This document shows positions 41,786-50,321 of a stretch of 64,000 nt of DNA, piece by piece. Both the position numbers and the translations under genes were made by a program. Under the pieces are notes generated by a model that worked only from the letters and a program-made list of their open reading frames with translations, ran no database searches and had not been told where the DNA came from. This DNA comes from Microbacterium sp. zg-B96 (GTDB taxonomy: Bacteria > Actinomycetota > Actinomycetes > Actinomycetales > Microbacteriaceae). Position 1 is the first letter of the stretch; each line of letters begins with the position of its first letter. The stretch spans positions 2,418,001-2,482,000 of the forward strand of contig NZ_CP126738.1 of NCBI RefSeq assembly GCF_030246865.1. The letters run 5' to 3'.

Positions 41786-43297
41786 TCACTCGGCCCTGCG
41801 GCGCTTCGCTCGGACGGCCGCCATCAGCAGCACTCCGAGACCGATCACGCCCGCTGCCAGCGCCAGCAGCGGCGTCGGCGCGTCGCCTCCCGTCTTCGCC
41901 AGCGCGTCGCCTCCTGACATCGACACCGCGCCACCGGGCACGGCCTTCACCGGCTCCACTGTGTTGGTCAGCCTGGCCTCCGTGGCTGCCCCCGGTGCGA
42001 TCGTCACCGTCACCGGGTCGTCAGCGACCACGCTCACCGAGCTGTTGCCACCGGCCTCCCGCTCCGCGACGGTGCACTCGGTACCGGCGGGAAGGTCGCC
42101 GAACGTCCGCACATACTCCCCCGCAGCCGTACCGGCGGGGATGTCGAAGGTCTCGGCCAACCCGTTCTCGCAGATCACCGACAGGGAGATCGCGGACTGC
42201 TGGCCGGCCCCCGCGCCGTCGATGACCTTGACGACGTTGAGTGCGCCGGGATTGAGCTCGCCGGCGGTGAAGAACTCCGTCGTCGCCGTCGCGACGGCCT
42301 CCCGCTGCGTCGTGTCGGCGAGGACCAGCGGCTGCGCCTCGCTGTACGACGGGGTGTTGCCGTCGTAGAGGTAGATGCTGCCTCGCTGCACCGTCACGGT
42401 GGCTCGGGCGGTCAGGACGGTTTCCACGCCCGGCACCCCTGGCCCGGTGATCCAGATGGATGTCTCCGACGGGACGCTGCTCCCGTTCGCGATCGGCTTC
42501 GTGGCGTCGGCGTCGTGGTACATCGTGTAGTCGTCGGGCACGCTCACGGTCACCGCCTCAGCACCCTCGACCGTGACGACGTAGGGGCCTGCCACGCTCC
42601 CCGCGGGTGCGGAGACGGATGCCGGGTTGATCGCCACCTCGGGCGCCGCCGGCTCGGTGACCGGCCCGTTGGCCTGGGCGTCCGCGATCATCGCCGCGGT
42701 GGCAGCGCGAACCACAGGCGACTCCGCGCCCAGCACCAGCCCGTCCGTGAAGTACCAGATCGCCGCCTGGGTGGCGGCCGCTTGCTCGTCGGGCGTCAGC
42801 CCTGCGGGCGCATCGACCGCCGGGAAGTAGTTGTTGAGGATGTAGGTGACGTAACCGATGTTCGGCACATTGGCCTCCGACCACGTCCCCGACTGGTAGC
42901 CGATGTCGACGGCGGTGGGAGTGCGTGCGGCGATGCAGTACATCTCGCCGGTGCTGGACGGGTCATCGACCGACTTCGTGGTGATGATGCCGATGAACCC
43001 CGTCCGTGAGGTGTAGTCCGCCGGTGGGCCGTCCGGATACGGGGCTGCGGGATCGGGCACGATGGCCGTGGGGGGCAGATAGCCCGTGGTCCGCAATCCC
43101 TCGTCGATGCCTGTGGTGACGATCTCGGTGTTCGATCCCCTGCCGGCGTCCGCCACCGGGGTCGCGTCGTCGATGCTCGCTTGTGCGGCCGTCAACGGCG
43201 TCGCCACCAAGGCTGCCGCGGCGAATGTGCCCACGACCGCGAGCAGACCGTGTTTGCGGTGGCGGGAACGGGCGGGGGAAGAGAATGGTGAGTTCAT
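41786..43297 (-). CDS. Thioester-domain surface protein with LAKTG sorting signal
   Basis: 503 residues; ATG 43297 with GGAAGG 5 nt upstream. An N-terminal signal peptide (RKHGLLAVVGTFAAAALVAT) is followed by a thioester-domain-like region with Cys in EMYCIAAR and Gln in TQAAIWYFTDG, the two residues that form an internal thioester in TED adhesins. One DUF5979-like beta domain (NPGALNVVKVIDG to EARLTNTV) follows. The end is a sorting signal: LAKTGGD, a membrane helix (LLALAAGVIGLGVLLMAAV) and RAKRRRAE, as in class E sortase substrates. It is probably wall-anchored and binds covalently to a host or surface amine. The next gene is a tandem paralogue. Confidence 0.85.
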   Translation of the reverse strand: MNSPFSSPARSRHRKHGLLAVVGTFAAAALVATPLTAAQASIDDATPVADAGRGSNTEIVTTGIDEGLRTTGYLPPTAIVPDPAAPYPDGPPADYTSRTGFIGIITTKSVDDPSSTGEMYCIAARTPTAVDIGYQSGTWSEANVPNIGYVTYILNNYFPAVDAPAGLTPDEQAAATQAAIWYFTDGLVLGAESPVVRAATAAMIADAQANGPVTEPAAPEVAINPASVSAPAGSVAGPYVVTVEGAEAVTVSVPDDYTMYHDADATKPIANGSSVPSETSIWITGPGVPGVETVLTARATVTVQRGSIYLYDGNTPSYSEAQPLVLADTTQREAVATATTEFFTAGELNPGALNVVKVIDGAGAGQQSAISLSVICENGLAETFDIPAGTAAGEYVRTFGDLPAGTECTVAEREAGGNSSVSVVADDPVTVTIAPGAATEARLTNTVEPVKAVPGGAVSMSGGDALAKTGGDAPTPLLALAAGVIGLGVLLMAAVRAKRRRAE

Positions 43298-43365
43298 GAT
43301 TGCCTTCCGAATTCTTCGCAGTGCGGCGGACTGGCGGATGCCGCGGTATCCGCCCCACCCTCATC

Positions 43366-45264
43366 TCATTCGGCGTTGCGACGGTTCGCCTGGACGGCCA
43401 CCATCAGCAGCACACCGAGACCGATCACGCCCGCAGCCAGCCCCAGCAACGGCATCGGCGCGTCGCCTCCCGACATCGCCAGCGCGCCCCCGCTCGCGGT
43501 GGTCTCCGCGCCCCCGCTCGGGGTCCCGTGCGCGCCACCGCTCGGGGTGCCCTCGGCGCCACCGCTCGGGGTGCTCTGCCCGCCACCGCTCGGGGTGCTC
43601 TGCCCGCCACCGCTCGGGGCGGTCTGCGCCGGCTGCACGGTGTTGATCAGCCTGGCATCCGTGATCGCCCCCGGCGCGATCGTCACCGTCACCGGGTCGT
43701 CAGCGGCGACGCTCACCGAGCTGTTGCCACCGGCCTCCCGCTCCGCGACGGTGCACTCCGTGCCGGCCGGCAGGTCGCCGAACGTCCGCGCGTACTCCCC
43801 CGCGGCCGCGCCGGCGGGGATGTCGAAGGTCTCAGCCAGCCCGTTGCCGCATGTCACCGACAGGGAGATGGCGGACTGCTGGCCGGCTCCCGTGCCGTTG
43901 ATGACCTTGACGACGTTGAGTGCGCCGGGATTGAGCTCGACGGTGTTCGTCACCGTCAGCGCGATGCCGGCATCGACCATCGTGCCCGTCTGCGGGGCGT
44001 CGGTGGTGACGCCGACCTCGGTGGTGGCTCCGGTGGTCGGCTCGGTGACCGTACAGGTGTTACCCACGGGGATGCCACGGAACCTGTAGGTCTGGGTCGC
44101 GCTGGTCCCCGCGGGGATGTCCTGCGTGAACGTGTAGCCCTGGCCGCAGTCGATCACGAGCTGGGCCGCGCCCTGCTGACCCACCGCGCCCCCGGCATAC
44201 GCCTTGTTGACGGTGAGCTCGGTGAAGAACTCCGTCGTCGCCGTCGCGACGGCATCCCGCTGCGTCGTGTCGGCGAGGACCAGCGGCTGCGCCTCGCTGT
44301 ACAACGGGGTGTCGCCGTCGTAGAGGTAGATGCTGCCTCGCTGCACCGTCACGGTGGCTCGGGCGGTCAGGACGGTTTCCACGCCCGTCACCCTTGGCCC
44401 GGTGATCCAGATGGATATGGATTTTGTCTCCGATGGGACTGGGACGCTGCTCGCGTTCGCGATCGGCTTCGTGGCGGCGTCGTCGTGGTACATCTTGTAG
44501 CCGTCCGGCACGCTCACGGTCACCGCCGCAGCACCCTCGACCGTGACGACGTAGGGGCCTGCCACGCTCCCCACGGGTGCAGAGACGGATGCCGGGTTGA
44601 TCGCCACCTCGGGCGCCGCCGGCTCGGTGACCGGCCCGTTGGCCTGGGCGGCCGCGATCATCGCCTCGGTGGCAGCGCGAACAGGCGAATCGGCGCCCAG
44701 CACCACCCCGTCCGTGAAGTACCAGATCGCCGCCTGGACTGCGGCCGCCTGCTGGTCGGGCGTCAGCCCCGCCGGCGCAGCGACCGCCGGGAAGTAGTTG
44801 TTGAGGATGTAGGTGACGTACCCGAGGTTCGGCACGTTGGCCTCGGACCACGTCCCCGACTGGTAGCTGATGCCTGCGGCGGCGGGAGTGCGCACGGAGA
44901 TGCAGTACATCTCGCCGATCAGGGACGGGTCATCGACCGACGTGGTGGTGATGATGCCGATGAACCCGTACTGCGAGGTGAAGTCCGCCGCTGCATCGTC
45001 CGGATACGGGGTTGCGGGGTCGGGCACGATGGCCGTGGGTGGCAGATAGACCGTGGTCCGCAGTCCCTCGGCGGGGGCCTTGGTGACGATCTCGGTGTTC
45101 GGTCCAATTCTGGCGTCGGCCACCGGGGTCCCGTCGTCGACGCTCGCTTGTGCGGCCGTCAACGGCGTCACCACCAAGGCTGCGGCGGCGAGTGTGCCCA
45201 CAAGCGCGAGCAGACCGTGTTTGCGGTGGCGGGAACGGGCGGGGGAAGAGAGGTGTGAGTTCAT
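43366..45264 (-). CDS. Thioester-domain surface protein, longer tandem paralogue
   Basis: 632 residues; ATG 45264 with GGAAGG 5 nt upstream. It is near-identical to the downstream paralogue over the signal peptide, the thioester Cys (EMYCISVR) and Gln (QAAIWYFTDG) and the beta linker. It has two DUF5979-like domains instead of one (ELTVNKAYAGG and NPGALNVVKVING) and a Ser/Gly-rich repeat tail of six TPSGG-type units before the anchor. The sorting motif is changed to LAMSGGD, with a helix and the weakly basic tail NRRNAE, so sortase recognition may be altered. It precedes the paralogue in transcription, with 68 bp between them. Confidence 0.85.
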   Translation of the reverse strand: MNSHLSSPARSRHRKHGLLALVGTLAAAALVVTPLTAAQASVDDGTPVADARIGPNTEIVTKAPAEGLRTTVYLPPTAIVPDPATPYPDDAAADFTSQYGFIGIITTTSVDDPSLIGEMYCISVRTPAAAGISYQSGTWSEANVPNLGYVTYILNNYFPAVAAPAGLTPDQQAAAVQAAIWYFTDGVVLGADSPVRAATEAMIAAAQANGPVTEPAAPEVAINPASVSAPVGSVAGPYVVTVEGAAAVTVSVPDGYKMYHDDAATKPIANASSVPVPSETKSISIWITGPRVTGVETVLTARATVTVQRGSIYLYDGDTPLYSEAQPLVLADTTQRDAVATATTEFFTELTVNKAYAGGAVGQQGAAQLVIDCGQGYTFTQDIPAGTSATQTYRFRGIPVGNTCTVTEPTTGATTEVGVTTDAPQTGTMVDAGIALTVTNTVELNPGALNVVKVINGTGAGQQSAISLSVTCGNGLAETFDIPAGAAAGEYARTFGDLPAGTECTVAEREAGGNSSVSVAADDPVTVTIAPGAITDARLINTVQPAQTAPSGGGQSTPSGGGQSTPSGGAEGTPSGGAHGTPSGGAETTASGGALAMSGGDAPMPLLGLAAGVIGLGVLLMVAVQANRRNAE

Positions 45265-45449
45265 GATTGCCTTCCGACTTGCGTGGCAATGCGGCGGAAT
45301 GACCACGCCGCATACCCATCGGTGGCCCGGACGAATGAGGCTGACGGTCGGGACCACCGCTAGAGTCGCGGCGACAGGATAACCACTGCGACGTTCGCGG
45401 CTCAATTTGGAAGCTGCTATGAAAAATCCGTGACGTCCGTCACTGCGCG

Positions 45450-45776
45450 TCACGGCGCAGCGGGAGGCGGGCCTGCGCGCGCCGCCGCCGAGACGGGCAG
45501 CACGCCGTACGTCGCACCGAGGGTGACGGTGGCCACGAGGCCGTCGAGTTCGCACGCGATCACCTCTGCCCCCACGGTGGCGCCGACCTGCGCGGCACGT
45601 TCACAGGGCACGCCGGCGACGGCGCCGGATGCCGCGTCAGCGGCGGCGAGCGCGGCGGCATCGGCCGCTCCCGCCAGCCGCTGGCTCCACGCCGCCGCGG
45701 TTCCGACGCTCAACAGCGACGCGCCGAACAGCACGCCCGCCGCGAGCACGCCGACAGTGGCGACTGTACCGGGCAT
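45450..45776 (-). CDS. TadE/Rv3654c-like secreted protein of the Tad locus
   Basis: 108 residues from ATG 45776, overlapping the TadE stop (TGATG). One N-terminal membrane helix (GTVATVGVLAAGVLFGASLL) and a small outer part with Cys in VPCERAA and VIACELDG, which could be disulfide-bonded. This is the helicase/secretion-neighbourhood TadE-like type, last gene of the Tad operon. It is a probable minor pilin or assembly factor. Confidence 0.8.
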   Translation of the reverse strand: MPGTVATVGVLAAGVLFGASLLSVGTAAAWSQRLAGAADAAALAAADAASGAVAGVPCERAAQVGATVGAEVIACELDGLVATVTLGATYGVLPVSAAARAGPPPAAP

Positions 45777-46117
45777 CAGCGCCCCTCCCCCACGGCGCAC
45801 GCCGTCGCGCGCAGGTCGCCGAGCGGCAACGGCAGGCCCGTCGGCGCGGTCGCGGTGACGCACACGAGGTCGCCGTCGGATCCGATGGTGGCGGCGGCAC
45901 CGGTGACCGCGCGCGACACGGCATCCTGCACGCGCCCGTCGGCTTCGCCCCGCGCCGCCAGGCGCGCGCCCTGCGCCGCGCCCTGCTCGAGTCTGACCTG
46001 GCGCCCCGAGGCGGTCAGCGCCCCGGCGAACAGCAGGAACACGATGATCACCGCCGGCAGGGCGACCGCGAACTCGGCGGCGGCCGAGCCGCGATCGTCC
46101 CACCGGCGGCTGCTCAT
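45776..46117 (-). CDS. TadE-family pseudopilin
   Basis: 113 residues from ATG 46117, overlapping the pilin stop (TGATG). The N-terminus is the TadE type: DRGSAAAEFAVALPAVIIVF, a prepilin-like motif with Glu before a hydrophobic helix. The outer part has two Cys. It is a minor component of the Tad/Flp pilus. Confidence 0.85.
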   Translation of the reverse strand: MSSRRWDDRGSAAAEFAVALPAVIIVFLLFAGALTASGRQVRLEQGAAQGARLAARGEADGRVQDAVSRAVTGAAATIGSDGDLVCVTATAPTGLPLPLGDLRATACAVGEGR

Positions 46118-46329
46118 CAGGCGACGGTGAGGGCTCGGCGGATGAGATCGGTGAGGATGCCGCGCACTTCGTCCGAACGCATGATGATCACCAGCAGCCC
46201 GGCGAACGCAACGGCGGCCATCGTCGCGATCGCATACTCGGCGGTGGCGGCGCCGGAGTCCTCTTTCAGTAGCCGGGCCGCGCGGCGGCGGGTGAGGCCG
46301 GGCAGGGGGTCGGGTGTCGTTCTCGTCAT
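46117..46329 (-). CDS. DUF4244 Flp-type pilin
   Basis: 70 residues from ATG 46329. Motif EDSGAATAEYAIATMAAVAF with a Glu-Tyr after the small residues is the prepilin cleavage and Flp pilin core, followed by a helix and RSDEVRGILTDLIRRAL. Probably the major pilin subunit of the Tad system. It is coupled to TadE by a TGATG overlap. Confidence 0.88.
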   Translation of the reverse strand: MTRTTPDPLPGLTRRRAARLLKEDSGAATAEYAIATMAAVAFAGLLVIIMRSDEVRGILTDLIRRALTVA

Positions 46330-46363
46330 GATTCTCCTTGTCGTGAGGTGGTTCGGGCACGGG

Positions 46364-47293
46364 TCAGAGAGTGAGCGGCGTCGTCGCGAGCACGCCGAGG
46401 AGCATGGGCGCCACCCCGAGCAGGAGGAAGGCGGGGAGCGTGCAGACGCCGAGCGGCAGCAGCAGGCGTGACGACAGGCGCGCCGCGCGCAGCCGCCCCT
46501 CGACGCGCGAACGGTGGCGGGCGTGGGCGGCGTCGGCGCGCAGCAGCTCGACCGCGGGCGCGCCGGCCGTGCGGGAGAGGTCGAGCACGGCGACGGTGCG
46601 CGGGTGCTCTTGCATGCCGGTCGCAGTGACGAGATCTCGGGCGCGGGGAATCGAGACGCCGCCGGCGAGGGCGACGGCGAGCAGTTCGGCATCCAAGCCG
46701 GGAACTCCCGGGGGCGGCTGCGCGCGTGCGATCAGCCGGGCGGTCCACCCGCGCGCGGCGAACATGAGCAGGGCGCCCGCCACGACCGCTACCGTGCCCA
46801 GCGGCTGGGTGAAGACGACGCCCACGGCGTTGAAGCCGAGCGCTGCGCCGAGGGCGACCGCGACCAGCGGCAGCCAGGCGATGAGTCGTGCCGTCGCGAT
46901 CGGCTCGGCGAGCGCGACCCGCACATCGTCGGCGGCCGCCTGGGCATCGCGCAGCGCTTCGGCGACCGCCCGCAGGCTCACGGCCAGCGGGGCCCCGACG
47001 GTCGTCGCCACCGACCAGGCGTCGGCGACGTGGCGCCAGGGGCCATCGGCCCCCGCGATGGCTGCCGGCAGCGCCGCACCCTCCGCGACCCGCGCGCACA
47101 CGCCCGCCGCCGTGGCGTTTCCGGACGAGGCGAGGTGCTGCCAGGCACGGTCCGGTGTGATCCCGGCCTGCAGCAGCACCGCAAGCTGCAGCACGGTGGT
47201 CGCCGCGGCATCCGCATCGGGGGCTTGCGGGCGTCGGCGCCGGCGGATCGCCGCGGCATTCGCATCCGGAGCTCGCGGGCGCCGGCCGATCAC
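46364..47293 (-). CDS. TadB-like type II secretion F-domain membrane protein
   Basis: 309 residues from GTG 47293, which overlaps the ATPase stop (GTGA). Two T2SSF-type halves can be followed: VLQLAVLLQAGITPDRAWQH and ELLAVALAGGVSIPRARDLV, each followed by helices (WLPLVAVALGAALGFNAVGV and LLLPLGVCTLPAFLLLGVAP). It is the membrane platform of pilus assembly. Only one such protein is encoded, where many Tad loci have TadB and TadC; the two halves here may serve both roles. Confidence 0.85.
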   Translation of the reverse strand: MIGRRPRAPDANAAAIRRRRRPQAPDADAAATTVLQLAVLLQAGITPDRAWQHLASSGNATAAGVCARVAEGAALPAAIAGADGPWRHVADAWSVATTVGAPLAVSLRAVAEALRDAQAAADDVRVALAEPIATARLIAWLPLVAVALGAALGFNAVGVVFTQPLGTVAVVAGALLMFAARGWTARLIARAQPPPGVPGLDAELLAVALAGGVSIPRARDLVTATGMQEHPRTVAVLDLSRTAGAPAVELLRADAAHARHRSRVEGRLRAARLSSRLLLPLGVCTLPAFLLLGVAPMLLGVLATTPLTL

Positions 47294-48387
47294 CGTGGCA
47301 CCGCCTCGAGCGACAACGCCCCGCCGGACAGCACGGGCCACGCCATCCCCGCGACCTTGCGCGCCCCGTCCGCCCCGCGCGCCACGTGCACGATGCAGCC
47401 GATCGCACTGACGACCTGCCGTGCGACCGCGCGCTCATCCATCCCGGCAAGCGCGCCCAGAGCCTCCAGCCGGGCGGGCACGTCGTCGATGCCGCCGGCG
47501 TGCAGCGTGCCGGCCCCGCCGTGGTGGCCGGTGTTGAGCGCGGTGAGCAACTCCCGCACCTCTTCGCCGCGGCACTCCCCCACCACGAGACGATCGGGAC
47601 GCATCCGCAGCGCCTCGCGCACCAGCCGCGCCAGGGAGACGCAACCGGCACCCTCGAGGTTCGGTTGACGTGCCTCCAAGCGCACGTGATGCGGATGCCG
47701 CAGACGCAGCTCGGCGACGTCCTCGATCGTGACGATCCGCTCGGTGGACGGCACCCGGCCGAGCAGGGCCGCAAGCAGGGTCGTCTTTCCCACCCCGGTG
47801 GCACCGGTGATCAGCACGTTGACGCGCTCGTCGACGACCGCCTCGAGCAGCTCCCGGGTGCGGGTGCCGAACATGCCGCGGGTCTGCAGCGCGTCGAGGT
47901 CGGGGACCTCGGCGGCGGGCGCTCGCACCGAGATCATGGTGCCGCCCCGCGACACCGGCGGCAGCACGGCGTGCACCCTGATGCCGCCGGCCAGTTGCAC
48001 GTCGACGCAGGGCGTCGCGTCATCGAGATGACGCCCGCCGAGCGCGATGAGGTCGACGGCGAGCGCTCGGACGTCCGCCTCGTCCGCCCGCCACGCGAGC
48101 ACCGGCTGGGCGCCGTGACCGCGGTCGACGAAGAGCCCCTCGGCACCGTTGACGAACACGTCGGTGACCGCCGGGTCGGCCAGGTAGGGCGCGAGCGGTG
48201 CCAGCGCGGCATCGGTGGGCAGCTTGCGAGCGAGCACTTGGTGGGGTGCGGCCACAGCGGCGGGCGGGCGCAGCAACGGATCCGCGAGGGCCGTCGGTCG
48301 CGGCTCGACGCCGACGAGGGCTGACACCTCAGCCGTGGGGGTCACCGCCGCTGCGCGGCGCGGGACGACGACGAACGTGCTGGTCAT
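47290..48387 (-). CDS. Tad secretion ATPase (TadA/CpaF family)
   Basis: 365 residues from ATG 48387. Walker A GATGVGKTTLLAAL, Asp box IVTIEDVAELRL, Walker B-like RPDRLVVGECRG and His box TGHHGGAGTLHAGG are all clear. It powers pilus assembly from the cytoplasmic face. The N-terminal domain is shortened against full-length CpaF. It heads the Tad operon and lies about 95 nt downstream of the 3' end of the first 6C-like RNA. Confidence 0.93.
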   Translation of the reverse strand: MTSTFVVVPRRAAAVTPTAEVSALVGVEPRPTALADPLLRPPAAVAAPHQVLARKLPTDAALAPLAPYLADPAVTDVFVNGAEGLFVDRGHGAQPVLAWRADEADVRALAVDLIALGGRHLDDATPCVDVQLAGGIRVHAVLPPVSRGGTMISVRAPAAEVPDLDALQTRGMFGTRTRELLEAVVDERVNVLITGATGVGKTTLLAALLGRVPSTERIVTIEDVAELRLRHPHHVRLEARQPNLEGAGCVSLARLVREALRMRPDRLVVGECRGEEVRELLTALNTGHHGGAGTLHAGGIDDVPARLEALGALAGMDERAVARQVVSAIGCIVHVARGADGARKVAGMAWPVLSGGALSLEAVPR

Positions 48388-48481
48388 GCACCGACGGTAG
48401 GCCGTGTCCAGGACGCGGCGGAGTGCCCACCGGGCGATCGGTGGACGAACGCCGACTGCAGCCGCCCTGGGAGGAGGCGGG

Positions 48482-48586
48482 AACAAGGATGGGCGGCATC
48501 CCATGGGGGGGGATGGGATGCCGCCCTGACAACGAACACCGTCCGGGGGGAGGACGGGCGCTGCGAATGCCGAAAGAAATCGGCTC
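48482..48586 (-). ncRNA. 6C-like RNA, copy 1
   Basis: Two hairpins with C-only or nearly C-only loops on the minus strand: a CCGTCC/GGACGG stem with loop UCCCCCC (48539-48557) and a perfect 14-bp stem GGGCGGCATCCCAT/ATGGGATGCCGCCC with an 8-C loop (48491-48526). A promoter fits: -35 TTGGTC (48621-48616), 17-bp spacer, -10 TAAGCT (48598-48593). Two stem-loops each holding at least six cytosines are the definition of the actinobacterial 6C RNA family. The distal hairpin probably also ends transcription. The RNA lies upstream of the Tad ATPase gene, as I recall for the M. tuberculosis 6C RNA next to its Tad locus. Confidence 0.88.
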
Positions 48587-48888
48587 GGATCGAGCTTACA
48601 AACACCGCACGCGCCGACCAAACGAGCGCGCCGCGTGGCGGCGGACCTCGCCCGCGGGCCGTGAAAACAATTCGACAACACCCGCCGACAGCTTCGCATT
48701 ATTGAGGGTGATCGCGGCCGTGGTCACGGAGCTGACACGGGGGCTGCGGACGATCTTCGTCGACCGCAGTGAGACCGCACGTCGGCCCCGCGGCCGTTTG
48801 CGACGTTCAACAGAACCGTCTCGTACACTTCTCCCGCTGTCCCAACCGGGGGGCGAGGAGGGTGACGGTTCCGGCGTTTTCCGCCATT

Positions 48889-48939
48889 TTGATATCTTGT
48901 TGATTCTTACGATAGTTTCCCACTGAACGAAGTTGTTCA
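48889..48939 (+). promoter_or_regulatory. Promoter and operator of the sugar-type ABC operon
   Basis: Rightward -35 TTGATA (48889-48894), 16-bp spacer, -10 GATAGT (48911-48916) in locally A/T-rich DNA. An inverted repeat TGAAC-N6-GTTCA at 48924-48939 starts where transcription should begin, so a repressor bound there would block the operon. No LacI or GntR gene is in the cluster, so the regulator is encoded elsewhere. Confidence 0.65.
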
Positions 48940-49025
48940 CTTTCTCCGCTCGTCAAAGTAGACGGAGCAATCCGGTCGGTCGCGGCCGGGACGCTTACCC
49001 GAATCCTGCGCAAAGGTGCGATCAC

Positions 49026-50321
49026 ATGATGAAAAAGAAACTTCGCTGCGCCGCCGGCATTGTCGCCGCGGCCGCTGTAACCCTGTCCCTGGCGGCGTGC
49101 TCCTCTGGCGGGACCGCCGGTGCCAGCGAGGTGCCCACCGGCGTGACGCTGACGATGTGGCACACCACCGCCGACAGCGACGCGCTGCTGAACCTCTACA
49201 AGGCGTACGAGGAGCACTCCGGCAACACCATCGAGCTGGTCGACATCCCCTCCGACAGCTTCCCCGCCACCGTACAGACCAAGTGGGCGACCGGTGACCG
49301 TCCCGACATCCTCGAGTTCTACGGCGCCCGCGAGGACCTTCGCTCGCTCAACCCTTCGCAAAACCTCGTAGACCTGAGCGACCTCGACTTCGTCGACGCA
49401 CTCGGCGACATGGCGGGCCTGTCCGGTTCGATCGACGCTGTCACCTACGGCGCGTCGTTGGGGCCGGTGACCTCGTTCGGACTCTTCTACAACAAGGCCG
49501 TCCTCGCAGATGCCGGGCTGAGCACTCCGGAGAGCTACGCCGATCTCGCTGACGTCTGCTCCGCCCTGGGCGGCACCGGTGTCACTCCGATCTTCGAGGC
49601 CGCTGGCTCCGGCTTCCCGCCGATGATCCTCAGCGTGTTCAACTACATGGCCGAGCACAACGGCGACCTCGAGTACGCCGACCGGGTCGTCGCGGGAGAT
49701 GCGAAGATCAACGACCCCAAGGGTCCGTTCGTAGCCGGACTCGAGGCCTATGTCGACATGCGTGACAATGGGTGCTTCAACAGCGACGCGACCACCGCGA
49801 CCTTTGAGAGCGGTCTTGCGTCGGTATTCGGCGGTCAGGCGGCCTTCATCGCCCTCCCATCCGACATGGCGGGCATGCTCATCGGCATGAACGACGGCGA
49901 CGCAGCGCTGGTCAGCGAGACCGTCGGGTTCATCTCGGTGTCAGCGACCGGCGCCGTCGGCAACATCTCGCCGAGCCCCTCGGGCACCTACTACGTGCCC
50001 AAGAACAAGGATGCGGCTAAGCAGGCCGCCGCGATCGACTTCATCAACTTCGTGACAGGTGACGGCTACCAGGCCTATGTCGACGAGGCGATGATCGTGC
50101 CGGTGCTCACCACCGCCACCGCGCCAGAGCTGCCGGGCATCATGCAGGACGTCGCCGCGAGCATGGCGGGCGCCACGCTGACGGTCAACGCCGCCATCCC
50201 CGGCTTCGGGGCCATCGTCGCTGAGACAAACAAGCTGCTGGCCGGCCAGCAGAGCCCGCAGGAGACCGCGGACCAGCTGCAGCTCGCCTTCGAACAGGCG
50301 AAGGTGGCCGCGGGTCTGTGA
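49026..50321 (+). CDS. ABC importer substrate-binding lipoprotein (CUT1 sugar type)
   Basis: 431 residues from ATG 49026 (ATG 49029 is equally possible). Lipoprotein signal with AGIVAAAAVTLSLAACSSGG, lipobox LAAC. The mature part begins VTLTMWHTTADSDALLNLYK and has the ATGDRPDILEFYG and IPGFGAIVAETNKLLAGQQS-type ends of family-1 extracellular solute-binding proteins. It binds a sugar-like ligand outside the membrane and delivers it to the two permeases that follow. The GTGA overlap with the first permease couples them. The ligand is not deducible; the neighbouring oxidase suggests an aromatic-linked or oxidised sugar. Confidence 0.92.
   Translation: MMKKKLRCAAGIVAAAAVTLSLAACSSGGTAGASEVPTGVTLTMWHTTADSDALLNLYKAYEEHSGNTIELVDIPSDSFPATVQTKWATGDRPDILEFYGAREDLRSLNPSQNLVDLSDLDFVDALGDMAGLSGSIDAVTYGASLGPVTSFGLFYNKAVLADAGLSTPESYADLADVCSALGGTGVTPIFEAAGSGFPPMILSVFNYMAEHNGDLEYADRVVAGDAKINDPKGPFVAGLEAYVDMRDNGCFNSDATTATFESGLASVFGGQAAFIALPSDMAGMLIGMNDGDAALVSETVGFISVSATGAVGNISPSPSGTYYVPKNKDAAKQAAAIDFINFVTGDGYQAYVDEAMIVPVLTTATAPELPGIMQDVAASMAGATLTVNAAIPGFGAIVAETNKLLAGQQSPQETADQLQLAFEQAKVAAGL

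Noticed and set aside
39858..42368. Plus-strand frame of 836 codons
   Set aside because: Antisense to topA and part of a thioester protein; composition typical of a GC-rich shadow.
43488..43625. Possible CRISPR-like repeat
   Set aside because: The short GC-rich units are in frame and encode the TPSGG-type tail of a surface protein; there are no spacers.
43300..45258. Plus-strand frame of 652 codons
   Set aside because: Antisense to the longer thioester-domain protein; its apparent repeats only mirror the TPSGG repeats of the real gene.
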